Of a stretch of 64,000 nt of DNA, positions 27,124-35,723 are shown one piece after another. Each line of letters opens with the position of its first letter. Within the stretch, counting starts at the first letter, position 1. A program made the translations under genes and the position numbers. This DNA is from Microcella alkalica. GTDB taxonomy: Bacteria; Actinomycetota; Actinomycetes; Actinomycetales; Microbacteriaceae. Under the pieces are notes generated by a model. The model was given only the letters and a program-made list of their open reading frames with translations. It had not been told where the DNA came from and searched no databases. The stretch is from assembly GCF_014595885.1 (NCBI RefSeq), contig NZ_JABUKC010000002.1, positions 613,917-677,916 on the forward strand, in the 5' to 3' direction.

Positions 27124-28080
27124 TCAGTCGAGGCCGAGCGAGGCGAGCGATCGGCGGATGGCCTCGGCGCTCGCCTGCAGCGCCCGCTCCTCGTCGTCGG
27201 AGAACGGGACGTCGATGACGCGCGAGACGCCGCCGGCATCGACGATGCTCGGCACCGAGAGGGCCACGCCGCTGACCCCGTGGTAGCCGTCGAGCACGCT
27301 GCTGACCGGCAGCACCGCCTTCTCGTCGCGCAGCACCGCCTCGACGATGCGTGCTCCGGAGAGGCCGATCGCGTAGTTCGTCGCACCCTTGCCGGCGATC
27401 ACCGTGTAGGCCGCGTTCTTGACCTCGTCGGCGATCGCGTCGAGCTCGTCGGTCGACAGCACCGCCCCGTGCTCGTCGCGCCACTCGCGGATCGGGATCG
27501 GACCGATGCGCGACTGCGACCACAGCGGGAACTCGCTGTCGCCGTGCTCGCCCACGATCGCCGCGTGCACGCTCGACGGCGCCACCCCGAGGCGCTCGGC
27601 CAGCCGCCAGCGCAACCGGGAGGAATCGAGCACGGTGCCGCTGGAGAACACCCGGGCCGGGTCGAGCCCGCTGAAGCGCTGCGCGGCGACGGCGAGCACG
27701 TCGCACGGGTTCGTCACGAGCATGAACACGGCGTGCGGGGCGCGCGCGACGAGCTCGGGCATGAGCTCGCGCAGGATGCCGACGTTCGTCGCCGCGAGGT
27801 CGAGGCGGCTCTGGCCGGGGTGCTGCTTCGCGCCGGCGGTGACGACGACCATGTTGGCGCCCTCGACGACGTCGAGGTCGCCGCCGCCGGTGATGCGGCT
27901 CGACCCGGTGAACGGGGTGCCGTGGGCCAGATCGAGCACCTCTGCCTCGGCGCGGGCGGCGTCGAGGTCGTAGAGCGCGACCTCGCGGGCGGAGCCCCGG
28001 ATGAGGGCGGCGTAGGCGAGCGAGGAGCCGACGGCTCCTGCGCCGATGACGGCGAGGCGGGAGTTCTCGATCACGGGCAT
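27124..28080 (-). CDS. ldh: L-lactate dehydrogenase
   Basis: A 318-residue NAD-dependent L-lactate dehydrogenase, which interconverts pyruvate and lactate in the cytosol. It has the cofactor loop AVIGAGAVGSSLAYA, VVVTAGAKQHPGQSRLDL with the substrate-discriminating Gln and Arg typical of lactate over malate dehydrogenases, LVTNPCDVL, and the catalytic His in GEHGDSEFPLWS. ATG at 28080 starts MPVIENSRLAVIGAGAVG; CAGAGT lies six bases before it as a weak -10. It is convergent with the S4 gene. Confidence 0.92.
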   Translation of the reverse strand: MPVIENSRLAVIGAGAVGSSLAYAALIRGSAREVALYDLDAARAEAEVLDLAHGTPFTGSSRITGGGDLDVVEGANMVVVTAGAKQHPGQSRLDLAATNVGILRELMPELVARAPHAVFMLVTNPCDVLAVAAQRFSGLDPARVFSSGTVLDSSRLRWRLAERLGVAPSSVHAAIVGEHGDSEFPLWSQSRIGPIPIREWRDEHGAVLSTDELDAIADEVKNAAYTVIAGKGATNYAIGLSGARIVEAVLRDEKAVLPVSSVLDGYHGVSGVALSVPSIVDAGGVSRVIDVPFSDDEERALQASAEAIRRSLASLGLD

Positions 28081-28128
28081 GGCTCGACTCTGGCAGAGAT
28101 CGAGCGCGCGCGGGCTGGCCGCGCACGA

Positions 28129-28164
28129 CGACGGCCGCACCCTGAACCGAGGGTGCGGCCGTCG
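28129..28164 (-). terminator. Strong hairpin terminator
   Basis: A perfect 15-base stem, CGACGGCCGCACCCT with its complement, closes the six-base loop GAACCG. It starts 14 bases past the stop of the 28.2-kb gene and isolates the ldh promoter. Confidence 0.85.
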
Positions 28165-28177
28165 CGGATACGAAGGG

Positions 28178-28471
28178 CTAGAGCCCCTGCTGGTCGCCGA
28201 TCGCGAAGCGAACGGCTCCCTCGTCGCTCACCTGAGCGTCGAGGATCTTGTCGTCGAGCGCGACCGAGGCGTGCTGCTCGAGGAACACGCGGGCGCTGCC
28301 GGCCTCGACGACGTGGTCGCCGGGCAGGGGCGCGGGCTCGACGGTGACGGCGAACTCGTTGCGCTGCCCCGCGCCGTCGATGCGCAGGCCCGCGCTCTGC
28401 GGATCGGCCTGGCGCGAGACGAGGCTCTCGATGACGGTGCTGGCGGTCGGCGTCAGTGTGAGCATGAGCAT
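28178..28471 (-). CDS. HesB/IscA-fold protein lacking cysteines
   Basis: A 97-residue protein that aligns in outline with the Fe-S biosynthesis (HesB/IscA, A-type carrier) fold: MLMLTLTPTASTVIESLVSR, AGLRIDGAG, then a region ending GAVRFAI. A-type carriers normally have one internal Cys and a C-terminal CxC that hold the cluster; this protein has no Cys at all. It therefore cannot bind Fe-S that way and probably has another role. ATG at 28471 follows AGGAAGGGG. It stands alone between two other minus-strand genes with a strong terminator. Confidence 0.65.
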   Translation of the reverse strand: MLMLTLTPTASTVIESLVSRQADPQSAGLRIDGAGQRNEFAVTVEPAPLPGDHVVEAGSARVFLEQHASVALDDKILDAQVSDEGAVRFAIGDQQGL

Positions 28472-28589
28472 GCCCCTTCCTGTTGTCGGTCGTCGAGCCA
28501 GCCACGATGCCGAGAATGCACAGCGACATCAACCCGTGCGCCGCCATTGCCAGGCGACTCACACGGGTCGTTCCGGAGCCTTTGCGGTG

Positions 28590-30620
28590 TCAGGCGTGCG
28601 GCTCGAGGTCGCGCGCCCGCGCGAGCCGGATGACGAAGGTGCTACCCGAGACGCCGTCGCTCTCCACGAGCACCGACCCCCCGATGCCCTCGAGCAGGGT
28701 GCGCACGATCGAGAGGCCGAGGCCCGTGCCGGGGGTGGCGTTCGCCGTCGCGTCCTCCGTGCGATAGAAGCGGTCGAACACGCGCTCCTGATCGGCGGGC
28801 AGGATGCCCGGCCCCTGATCGCGCACGAACAGCTCCACGGCGACGTCGTCGGCGAGCGCGCTCACCGCGACGGTACCGCCGTCGGGCGAGAACTTCACGG
28901 CGTTGCCGACGATGTTCGTCAGCACGCGCGTCACCGCGTCCTCTGTGCCGATGACCTCCGGCAGCGCCGCAGCCGACTCCTCGATGACGATCTGCACGCG
29001 GCGGGCCGCCGCGACGGGGCGCAGGTCGTCCGCGACGTCGTCGAGGATCGGCGACACCGCGAGCGGGTGCGGGTCGTCGACCGAGTCGGCCGCGCGCTTC
29101 GCCGCCGACAGCAGCTCCTCCACCCGCTCCTGCAGACGCCCGGCGTTGCGTGTGATGGTGTCGACGAATCGCCGCTGCATCGGGTCGAGTTCCGTCTCCT
29201 CCAGCGTCTCGGCGTAGCCGACGATGCTCGCGAGCGGCGTGCGCAGCTCGTGGCTGATCGAGGCGACGAAGTCGTCCTTCTGGCGGGAGAGCTCCTGGTA
29301 CTGCGTCGCGAGGGCGCGCTCGCGCTCGACGAGGGCGCGCAGGCGGCGATCCTCGCGGCGTCGCTCGGTGATGTCGGTGAGCTCGACGGAGATGATGTCG
29401 CCGGCCTCCCCGGCGCCTCGCTCCATCGAGACGTCGGCGTCGGCTCGACCGTTGAAGGCGTCGAGCACGAGCTCGCCGCGCCACCCGCTCGCCCCCTGCG
29501 AGACGGCGAGCAGACCTGGAACGAGCGGATGGTCGGCGGGAAGGGCGATGTTGATGTCGGAGGAACCGGCGAAGAACGGGTTCGACGGGTCCATGCCGAG
29601 CGCGCGCAGACCATGGTCGTTGGCCTGGAGCACGACGAAGCTGTCGCCGAGGCGCTCCACGAGCAGGAAGGCGGTCTGCGCCTGTTCGACCGCTCGACGC
29701 AGGATGCGGTCCTGCGCGACCGCGCGGTCCGCGACCATCTCGCTCTCAACCCGCTTCGACCAGAGCACGATCGTCGACCCCGCGAAGACCGCCAGATAGG
29801 CACTGAGGAGGACGATCGATCCTCGTGGCGACCCCAGCGTGGCACCGAAAGGTCCCCAGCCGAAGGCGGTCACGACCGCGGTGTAAATCGAGACCACGAC
29901 GAGCTGGCTCACGATGGTAAGGGCCGAGAGACGCAGGGCTGCCCAGGCGAACAGCGGCAGCGGGAGGAACGCGAGCGGCAGCGAGTTCCCCGGGGAGAAC
30001 ACGACACCGATCGCGAGCGCGAGAAGCGCCCACTGCACGGCGGTCTCGAGCGAGCGCGCCCGCCCGCCGTGGTCCGACTGGGCGAAGGCGAGCGGAGTGA
30101 CGACGAGCAGCGCGACGGCGTGCGCGGCGAACGAGTCGATCGCGACGGCGTCGGGGCCGTTCATGCCGATCGCCGCGCGGTAGGCGCTGACACCCGCGCT
30201 GAAGACGAGTGCCGAGAGGAACACGGCCGCCACGAACCGCAGCGAACGCTTCAGCGTGTCCAGCCGCATGAGGGCCCGACCGGGGCTCGCGACCGCGCAC
30301 AGCACGCCCAACTCGACGATACGGAGCGCCGCCGTCACGAGCGCGAAGTCGAAGGGTCTGCCCACGAGGAGGTTGCCCGTCATGATCGCGAGGCTGCCCA
30401 GCACGATGAAGCCCCACCGCCAGCGACCGCTCGTCATGAGGGCGAGCGCACCGGCGATGCCGACCGCCGGCGCCCACGGTGCGGTGCGCCCCGGTTCGTC
30501 CAGCAGCACAGCCGAAGCGGCCGAGCTCGCCGTCGTCGCCACGATCGCCAGGACGAGGGCGAGCGCTCGCGCACGGCCGCTCCACCGTCGGGAACGCGCC
30601 GCCAGACTCGCACCGACCAT
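28590..30620 (-). CDS. MASE1-type membrane sensor histidine kinase with PAS domain
   Basis: A 676-residue kinase. The N-terminal third (about 20-290) is hydrophobic with about eight transmembrane segments in the manner of a MASE1 sensor. A PAS-like part follows (from AFLLVERLGDSFVVLQANDH, ending in ISVELTDITERR), then a HisKA with the phospho-acceptor in ASISHELRTPLASIVGYAET, and an HATPase with NIVGNAVKFSPDGG (N box), VRDQGPGI and GTGLGLSIV. It is divergent from a receiver-only regulator and a GT2 gene, its probable partners. ATG at 30620 follows AGAGGAGGG. The ligand is unknown. Confidence 0.88.
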   Translation of the reverse strand: MVGASLAARSRRWSGRARALALVLAIVATTASSAASAVLLDEPGRTAPWAPAVGIAGALALMTSGRWRWGFIVLGSLAIMTGNLLVGRPFDFALVTAALRIVELGVLCAVASPGRALMRLDTLKRSLRFVAAVFLSALVFSAGVSAYRAAIGMNGPDAVAIDSFAAHAVALLVVTPLAFAQSDHGGRARSLETAVQWALLALAIGVVFSPGNSLPLAFLPLPLFAWAALRLSALTIVSQLVVVSIYTAVVTAFGWGPFGATLGSPRGSIVLLSAYLAVFAGSTIVLWSKRVESEMVADRAVAQDRILRRAVEQAQTAFLLVERLGDSFVVLQANDHGLRALGMDPSNPFFAGSSDINIALPADHPLVPGLLAVSQGASGWRGELVLDAFNGRADADVSMERGAGEAGDIISVELTDITERRREDRRLRALVERERALATQYQELSRQKDDFVASISHELRTPLASIVGYAETLEETELDPMQRRFVDTITRNAGRLQERVEELLSAAKRAADSVDDPHPLAVSPILDDVADDLRPVAAARRVQIVIEESAAALPEVIGTEDAVTRVLTNIVGNAVKFSPDGGTVAVSALADDVAVELFVRDQGPGILPADQERVFDRFYRTEDATANATPGTGLGLSIVRTLLEGIGGSVLVESDGVSGSTFVIRLARARDLEPHA

Positions 30621-30723
30621 GGCGCCCTCCTCTGCTCCGAAGCATTATCGTCAAAGCGGGGAGCACGCCGACGGCGTGACACGGCGGCGTCGCAGCCGTC
30701 GACCACCGAACGGGGGTAGGCAC

Positions 30724-31095
30724 GTGGCACGCATTCTGGTCGCCGACGACGATCAGGACCTCAACGATCTCGTGACGATGAAGCTCGAAGCCGCGGGGCA
30801 CGAGGTGCTGAGCGCGATCGACGGCGAGACCGCGCTCTCACTCGCGACCGGCGAGCGCCCCGACCTCATCGTGCTCGACTGGATGCTGCCGCGCCGCAAC
30901 GGTCTCGAGGTCTGCCGCGAGGTGCGGTCGGATCCGACGCTCGCCGGCACGCGCATCCTCATGCTGACCGCGCGGGCGCAGGAGGTCGACGTCGAGCGCG
31001 CCTTCGCCGCCGGCGCTGAGGAGTACATCACCAAGCCCTTCAGTCCACGCGAGCTGCTGCTGCGGGTCACGACACTGCTGTCGCGAGCGCGATGA
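30724..31095 (+). CDS. Stand-alone receiver-domain response regulator
   Basis: A 123-residue protein consisting of a single receiver domain: acidic pair in ILVADDDQDLND, phospho-acceptor Asp in LIVLDWMLPRRNG (near residue 52), Thr in ILMLTARAQ and Lys in YITKPFSPRELL. There is no DNA-binding output domain, so signalling must go through protein contacts. GTG at 30724 follows GGGGGTAGG; the open frame upstream to 30256 is antisense to the kinase. Its stop overlaps the start of the HEAT gene by four bases, so output through that protein or the GT2 behind it is the simplest reading. Confidence 0.88.
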   Translation: MARILVADDDQDLNDLVTMKLEAAGHEVLSAIDGETALSLATGERPDLIVLDWMLPRRNGLEVCREVRSDPTLAGTRILMLTARAQEVDVERAFAAGAEEYITKPFSPRELLLRVTTLLSRAR

Positions 31096-31934
31096 TCGCA
31101 CTGCTCATCGCGACCGCGGCGGCCGCCGGCCTGTGCCTGACGCTGCTCGTGGTCGTGCTCGTGGTGCGCGCGCGCATCGCGCGGCTCGACGCCCGCTCCC
31201 GCGGGCAGCGCACCGAGGTGTCGGGCATCCTGCGCGCCCTGCTCGTGGAGGAGGGTGACGCGCCCGCGCCGCGCCGGGAGTCCACGCTGCACGCCGTGGC
31301 GTCGGTGGTCGCGCGCGTGCACGGCGAGGACCGAGAGGCGCTGCAGCGCTGGCTCGAGCGGCACGGCGCGGTCGAGCTCGCCCGACGGGGCATGCGGGCT
31401 CGTCAGCCGCTCGAGCGCGCGCGCGGCATCCGTCTCTACGTGCGCACCACGCCGACCCCCTCGTCGCAGCTGATGGGGCGGATGCTCGACGACCCCGACC
31501 CGCGGGTGCGCGCCGTGGCGGCCCTGGAGTGGGGTTCGACGGGCTCGAGCGACGCCATCGCGCCCGTGCTCGCCGCCGCCTGCCGCGACGACCTCCGGCT
31601 GCCACCGCTCGTCGCCTCGATCGCGATCATGCGCTGCCGCCTGCTCGACGTCGGCGAGCTGCATGCGGCGTGGAGCACGCGGGATCCGGATGGCTTGCGC
31701 GTCGCACTCGGCACGGGCAGCGCCGCCGGGCTGGCCGGAGTTGCGCCTCACGCGATCGCGGCGCTCGACCACGACGACGCGCTCGTGCGCATCGCCGCCG
31801 CCGACGCACTGCGCCGAGTCGGCACGCGGCGCGCGCTCGAGCCGCTCTTGGCTCGCGCCCAGCAGGAGAGCAACGCGATCGCGCGCCGGCACCTCGACGA
31901 GACCATCGTCGCCCTCGGCGGGAGTGCGCGATGA
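31092..31934 (+). CDS. Membrane-anchored HEAT-repeat protein
   Basis: A 280-residue protein. One N-terminal transmembrane helix (LLIATAAAAGLCLTLLVVVL, about 4-23) anchors a cytoplasmic helical solenoid with HEAT-like repeats, for example LMGRMLDDPDPRVRAVAALE and AIAALDHDDALVRIAAADAL. No enzyme motif is present, so it looks like a scaffold. It overlaps both neighbours by four bases (ATGA at each end): the receiver before and the glycosyltransferase after. The likely role is to couple the phosphorylated receiver to the membrane glycosyltransferase; this is inference from architecture. Confidence 0.78.
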   Translation: MIALLIATAAAAGLCLTLLVVVLVVRARIARLDARSRGQRTEVSGILRALLVEEGDAPAPRRESTLHAVASVVARVHGEDREALQRWLERHGAVELARRGMRARQPLERARGIRLYVRTTPTPSSQLMGRMLDDPDPRVRAVAALEWGSTGSSDAIAPVLAAACRDDLRLPPLVASIAIMRCRLLDVGELHAAWSTRDPDGLRVALGTGSAAGLAGVAPHAIAALDHDDALVRIAAADALRRVGTRRALEPLLARAQQESNAIARRHLDETIVALGGSAR

Positions 31935-33400
31935 TCCACACCGGCCTCCTCGATCCGGGCTTCGTCGCCGTGCTCGAGTCGAGCTTCGTCGCGATCACCA
32001 TCGGGTTCGGCATCTACTTCGGTCTCTATCAGCTCACCTACCTGCTCATCGTCGTGCGCGCGATCGGCTCGATCGCCGAGGAGCGTCGCTGGGCGTCCGA
32101 CGAGTTGCTCTCCGGCACATTCGCGAGCCCCCTCACCCCCGGGGTCAGCGTGCTCGTGCCGGCCCACAACGAGAGCGCGGGATCGATCGCGTGCGTGGAG
32201 TCGCTGCTGCGTCTGCAGTACCCGAAGGTGCAGGTGATCGTCGTCGACGACGGCTCGACCGACGGCACATCGGAGGTGCTACGGGAGCACTTCCCGATGA
32301 CCCTCACGGACGAGGAGCCGCTCTCGCCGATTGAGGTGCAGGGCGAGATCGAGAGCGTGCACCGGTTCGAGGGCCACGATGCCCTGCTGGTGCGCAAGCG
32401 CTCGGTCGGGCGCCGTGCCGACGCCGTGAACGCGGCCCTGCGCTTCGCGCGGCACGAGCTCGTGTGCATGATCGACGGCGACTCGATCCTCTCGCCGACC
32501 GCCCTGCTGCGCGTCGTGCAGCCCTTCATCGACGACCCGACGGTCGTCGCCACCGGGGGCATCGTGCGCCCGGCCAACGGGGTGACGCTCATCGAGGCGG
32601 AGGTGGACCGGGTGGAGATGCCGCGCCGCTTCATCGAACGCATCCAGGTGCTCGAGTACCTGCGGGCCTTCCTCGTCGGACGAGCCGGCTGGTCGGCGAT
32701 CAAGGGGCTGCTCATCATTTCGGGAGCGTTCGGCGTCTTCCGGCGCGACACGCTCGTCGAGCTCGGTGGCCTCGACGCCGAGAGCCTCGCGGAGGACGCG
32801 GAGCTCGTCGTTGCCGCCCATCGCCACCACCGCACGGAGCGCGAGCCGTACCGCATCGTGTTCGTGGCCGACCCGGTGTGCTGGACGGAGGTGCCGGCGA
32901 CATGGTCGGCCGTCTCGCGGCAGCGCAAGCGCTGGGCTCAAGGGCTCGGCGAGCTGCTGCGCGGGTGCCGCGACATGATGCTCCGGCCGCGCTACGGCTC
33001 TCTCGGGCTCGTGACGCTTCCGTACTTCTGGCTCTTCGAGCAGTGGGGGGCGCCGCTGGTTGGCGTCGCGATGATCGTCACGGCCCTCGCCGGGCTTTTC
33101 GGTTTCATCCCGTGGCTCGCCATCGGTCTTGCGCTGCTCATCTCGTACCTCGTCGCCGTCGCGACCTCGCTGCTCGCGATCGCCATCGAGCTCGGCGCGA
33201 CGAGCGACTACCGAACCGGGAGGTCGATGCGTCTCCTCATCGGCACGGCACTGCTCGAGCCGATCCTCTTCTACCTGCCGCACGCGCTCTGGCGCTCGAT
33301 CGGGCTGTGGCGGGCAATCCGGTCGACGCCGTCGGAGTGGGGCGCGCAGCAGCGCGCCGGCTTCGCGCAGCGCGCGGAGGCTCCCGGGCAGGCGGCGTAG
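31931..33400 (+). CDS. Family 2 membrane glycosyltransferase, processive-synthase-like
   Basis: A 489-residue GT2 enzyme. One transmembrane segment near residues 15-45 precedes the cytosolic catalytic domain with VIVVDDGSTDGT (UDP-sugar site), CMIDGDSIL (metal site), ESLAEDAELV (catalytic Asp region) and QRKRWAQGLGE, the QxxRW motif of processive synthases such as hyaluronan, chitin and PgaC types. Three or four transmembrane segments follow (about 355-470). It should polymerise and export a polysaccharide. Start overlap with the HEAT gene ties it to the receiver and kinase. The sugar is unknown. Confidence 0.88.
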   Translation: MIHTGLLDPGFVAVLESSFVAITIGFGIYFGLYQLTYLLIVVRAIGSIAEERRWASDELLSGTFASPLTPGVSVLVPAHNESAGSIACVESLLRLQYPKVQVIVVDDGSTDGTSEVLREHFPMTLTDEEPLSPIEVQGEIESVHRFEGHDALLVRKRSVGRRADAVNAALRFARHELVCMIDGDSILSPTALLRVVQPFIDDPTVVATGGIVRPANGVTLIEAEVDRVEMPRRFIERIQVLEYLRAFLVGRAGWSAIKGLLIISGAFGVFRRDTLVELGGLDAESLAEDAELVVAAHRHHRTEREPYRIVFVADPVCWTEVPATWSAVSRQRKRWAQGLGELLRGCRDMMLRPRYGSLGLVTLPYFWLFEQWGAPLVGVAMIVTALAGLFGFIPWLAIGLALLISYLVAVATSLLAIAIELGATSDYRTGRSMRLLIGTALLEPILFYLPHALWRSIGLWRAIRSTPSEWGAQQRAGFAQRAEAPGQAA

Positions 33401-33409
33401 CATCTCCGC
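33398..33409 (+). promoter_or_regulatory. Leaderless -10 for the 33.4-kb membrane protein
   Basis: TAGCAT at 33398-33403, whose first three bases are the GT2 stop codon, then six bases and GTG at 33410. Confidence 0.5.
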
Positions 33410-34105
33410 GTGAGCGACGACGCAGCGAGAGCGGATGCCCGGCCCGACGAGGCGCGGCCCCCCGAGTTCGACCAGCCGATACGGCCGCCTCGCCCCGTCT
33501 CCGTGCTGCAGTCGCTGTTGTTCGGCGCGCTGCTCGCCACCGTGATCGGCGGCCTCGCCTTCCAGCTCGGGCTCGGCGACACCTCGTTCGACCGCCCCGG
33601 CCAGGTGGTGCTGCTGTTCGTCGACGTAGCCCCCGTGCTGTGGTTCGTGGCTGCGCCGCTCATCGTGCACGCGCTGCGCTGGCGCGCGATCGATCAGCGG
33701 CTGCGCTGGGTGCTCGTCGCCGCCATGGTCGCCTCCGCCGTCTCGATCGGGGCGCGGATGCTCGTCTCGGGTGAGCCGTTGGCCTCGACGCTGCTCGACC
33801 CGTTCACGGCAGCCTTCACGCTCTGGATCGCCGCCGCCGCCCAGTGGACACGCACGCGGGTGAAGCGGCTCGCCGCCGGCACCGACCGCGGCATCACGAT
33901 CGTCGGCATGGCCCTCGGGTTCGGCGTCGCCGCCGTCGGCATCGCGCTCGGCACGCTGCGCCTCGTGCTCGTCGGGCCGGAGACCCTGCCCGGGCAGATC
34001 CCGGAGGCGTCAACGGCCTCGCCCACGACCGCGCTGCTCGTCGCGGCGACGTTCGCGATGATCGCGGGCCTGTTCTGGCTCACCGACCGCACGCGCAACC
34101 GGTGA
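33410..34105 (+). CDS. Multi-pass membrane protein of unknown function
   Basis: A 231-residue protein with a hydrophilic, acidic and proline-rich N-terminus (about 35 residues) and about six transmembrane segments, for example VLQSLLFGALLATVIGGLAF and ALLVAATFAMIAGLFWL near the C-terminus. I do not recognise a family. It begins 9 bases after the GT2 stop, perhaps with its own leaderless promoter, and its stop overlaps the next gene's GTG by four bases. It may be part of the same long transcript as the glycosyltransferase or the first gene of a pair with the FAD oxidase. Confidence 0.72.
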   Translation: MSDDAARADARPDEARPPEFDQPIRPPRPVSVLQSLLFGALLATVIGGLAFQLGLGDTSFDRPGQVVLLFVDVAPVLWFVAAPLIVHALRWRAIDQRLRWVLVAAMVASAVSIGARMLVSGEPLASTLLDPFTAAFTLWIAAAAQWTRTRVKRLAAGTDRGITIVGMALGFGVAAVGIALGTLRLVLVGPETLPGQIPEASTASPTTALLVAATFAMIAGLFWLTDRTRNR

Positions 34106-35463
34106 GCGGGCATCCCGCGCTCGACGCCCTGCGGTCGGCGCTCGGCGACGCGGTCTCGACCGAGGCCGGCGAGCTCGAGGCGATGCGCTCCGACTACTCG
34201 GGGCTGCGGCGCGAGGGCACCCCGCTCGCGATCGTGCACGCCCGCACGGCCGGCGACGTGCAGGCCGCGCTGCGCATCGCGAGCGAGCACCGACTGCCGG
34301 TCGTGCCACGCGGCGCCGGCACGGGGCTCACCGGCGGGGCGATGGGCGGCGCCGGCGAGCTCGTGCTGTCAACCGCCCGCATGACGCGCGTTCTCGAGAT
34401 CTCGCCCGCCGACCAGCTCGCCGTCGTCGAGCCGGGCGTCATCAACGCCGACCTGAACGCCCAGCTCGCACCGCACGGGCTGTTCTTCGCCCCCGACCCA
34501 GCCAGCCGGGCGATCTCGACCATCGGCGGCAACATCGCCACCAACGCCGGCGGCCTGCTGTGCGCCAAGTACGGCGTCACGCGCGAGGCGGTGCTGGGCC
34601 TGAAGGTCGTGCTCGCCGACGGCACGCTGCTCGAGCTCGGCCACCGCACCGTCAAGGGCGTCACGGGCCTCGACCTCACCGCGCTCATGATCGGCTCGGA
34701 GGGCACGCTCGGCATCGTCGTCGAGGCGACGCTCAAGCTCGTGCCGCTGCCGACGGGATCGCCGGCGACCATCGGCGCGTACTTCCCCTCCGTCGTCGCC
34801 GCGGCCGCCGCATCCGCCGCCATCACGGCCGAGCGGCTGCGCCCCGCCGCGATGGAGCTCATCGACGAGGTCGCGCTCGCGCGCATCCTGCGCCACCTCG
34901 GCCTGCCCGAGCGCGCCCCCGGCAGCGCCTACCTGCTCGTGCAGACCGACGGCGCGAGCGCCCTCGCCGAGGCCGAGCGGGCCCTGCAGCTCGTGCGCGA
35001 GCACGGCGGCGAGGCGAGTCTGACGACCGACGTCGACGAGGGCGAGCGGATGCTCGCCGTGCGCCGCGCGTTCCACCCGGCCATGGCGGCCACCGGCGGA
35101 GTGCTCATCGAGGACGTCGCCGTGCCCCGCTCGGCACTGCCGGCGATGCTCGCCGAGATCCGCGCCATCGGCGCGCGGTTCGGGCTCGAGATCCCGACCG
35201 TCGCGCACGCCGGCGACGGCAACCTGCACCCCAACTTCCTGTTCACCGGCGACGAGCCGCCCGCGGCGGTGTGGGAGGCCGCGGGCGAGCTGTTCCGGGC
35301 GGCCGTGCGGCTGGGCGGCACCCTCACGGGCGAGCACGGCGTCGGCACCCTCAAGCGGCAGTGGCTCGAGGAGGAGCTCGGCGCGCCGCAGCTGCAGCTG
35401 CAGCGGCGCATCAAGGCGGTGTTCGACCCGCTCGGGATCCTGAACCCCGGGAAGGTGTTCTAG
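34102..35463 (+). CDS. FAD-linked oxidase, GlcD/D-lactate dehydrogenase type
   Basis: A 453-residue flavoprotein. The N-terminal FAD-binding type 4 domain carries LPVVPRGAGTGLTGGAMGGA, AISTIGGNIATNAGGLLCAK and ALMIGSEGTLGIVVEATLK. The C-terminal half has VAHAGDGNLHPNF and GEHGVGTLKRQW, which hold the metal and substrate-binding His residues. The family oxidises D-lactate, glycolate or D-2-hydroxyglutarate; the choice cannot be made here. GTG at 34102 overlaps the preceding stop (GTGA), so the two are translationally coupled. No separate iron-sulfur subunit gene follows. Confidence 0.87.
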   Translation: MSGHPALDALRSALGDAVSTEAGELEAMRSDYSGLRREGTPLAIVHARTAGDVQAALRIASEHRLPVVPRGAGTGLTGGAMGGAGELVLSTARMTRVLEISPADQLAVVEPGVINADLNAQLAPHGLFFAPDPASRAISTIGGNIATNAGGLLCAKYGVTREAVLGLKVVLADGTLLELGHRTVKGVTGLDLTALMIGSEGTLGIVVEATLKLVPLPTGSPATIGAYFPSVVAAAAASAAITAERLRPAAMELIDEVALARILRHLGLPERAPGSAYLLVQTDGASALAEAERALQLVREHGGEASLTTDVDEGERMLAVRRAFHPAMAATGGVLIEDVAVPRSALPAMLAEIRAIGARFGLEIPTVAHAGDGNLHPNFLFTGDEPPAAVWEAAGELFRAAVRLGGTLTGEHGVGTLKRQWLEEELGAPQLQLQRRIKAVFDPLGILNPGKVF

Positions 35464-35496
35464 GGGCGCGCGGCCGGCGGCACGTGCGCCGCCAGG

Positions 35497-35643
35497 TCAC
35501 GACCTCACGTCCAGCGTGCGGGGCGCCTGCGCGACGCTCACCACGAGCGCCTCGACGCGCTCGTCGCGGAGCCCGGCCGCGACGGCGTGCGCGACCTGCT
35601 CGGTGTTGCCCCAGTGCGACTCGAACACCACGAGCACGGTCAT
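35497..35643 (-). pseudogene. Flavodoxin N-terminal remnant
   Basis: Only 48 codons remain: MTVLVVFESHWGNTEQVAHA and onward is the FMN phosphate loop and first helix of a flavodoxin (SxWGNTxxVA). A complete flavodoxin needs about 140 residues, and no other frame nearby continues it before the FAD oxidase stop 33 bases further on. It looks like a truncated gene rather than a functional small protein. Confidence 0.6.
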
Positions 35644-35711
35644 GCCGTGAGGGTAAGCCCGCGCGACGCGGGCCAGCAGGGCCGAAGGTCCCGGTGGCGA
35701 GGTGCGCTCAC

Positions 35712-35723
35712 TAGGGTGATCGG
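35712..35723 (+). promoter_or_regulatory. Leaderless -10 for the EI24 protein
   Basis: TAGGGT at 35712-35717, six bases, then GTG at 35724. Confidence 0.55.
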
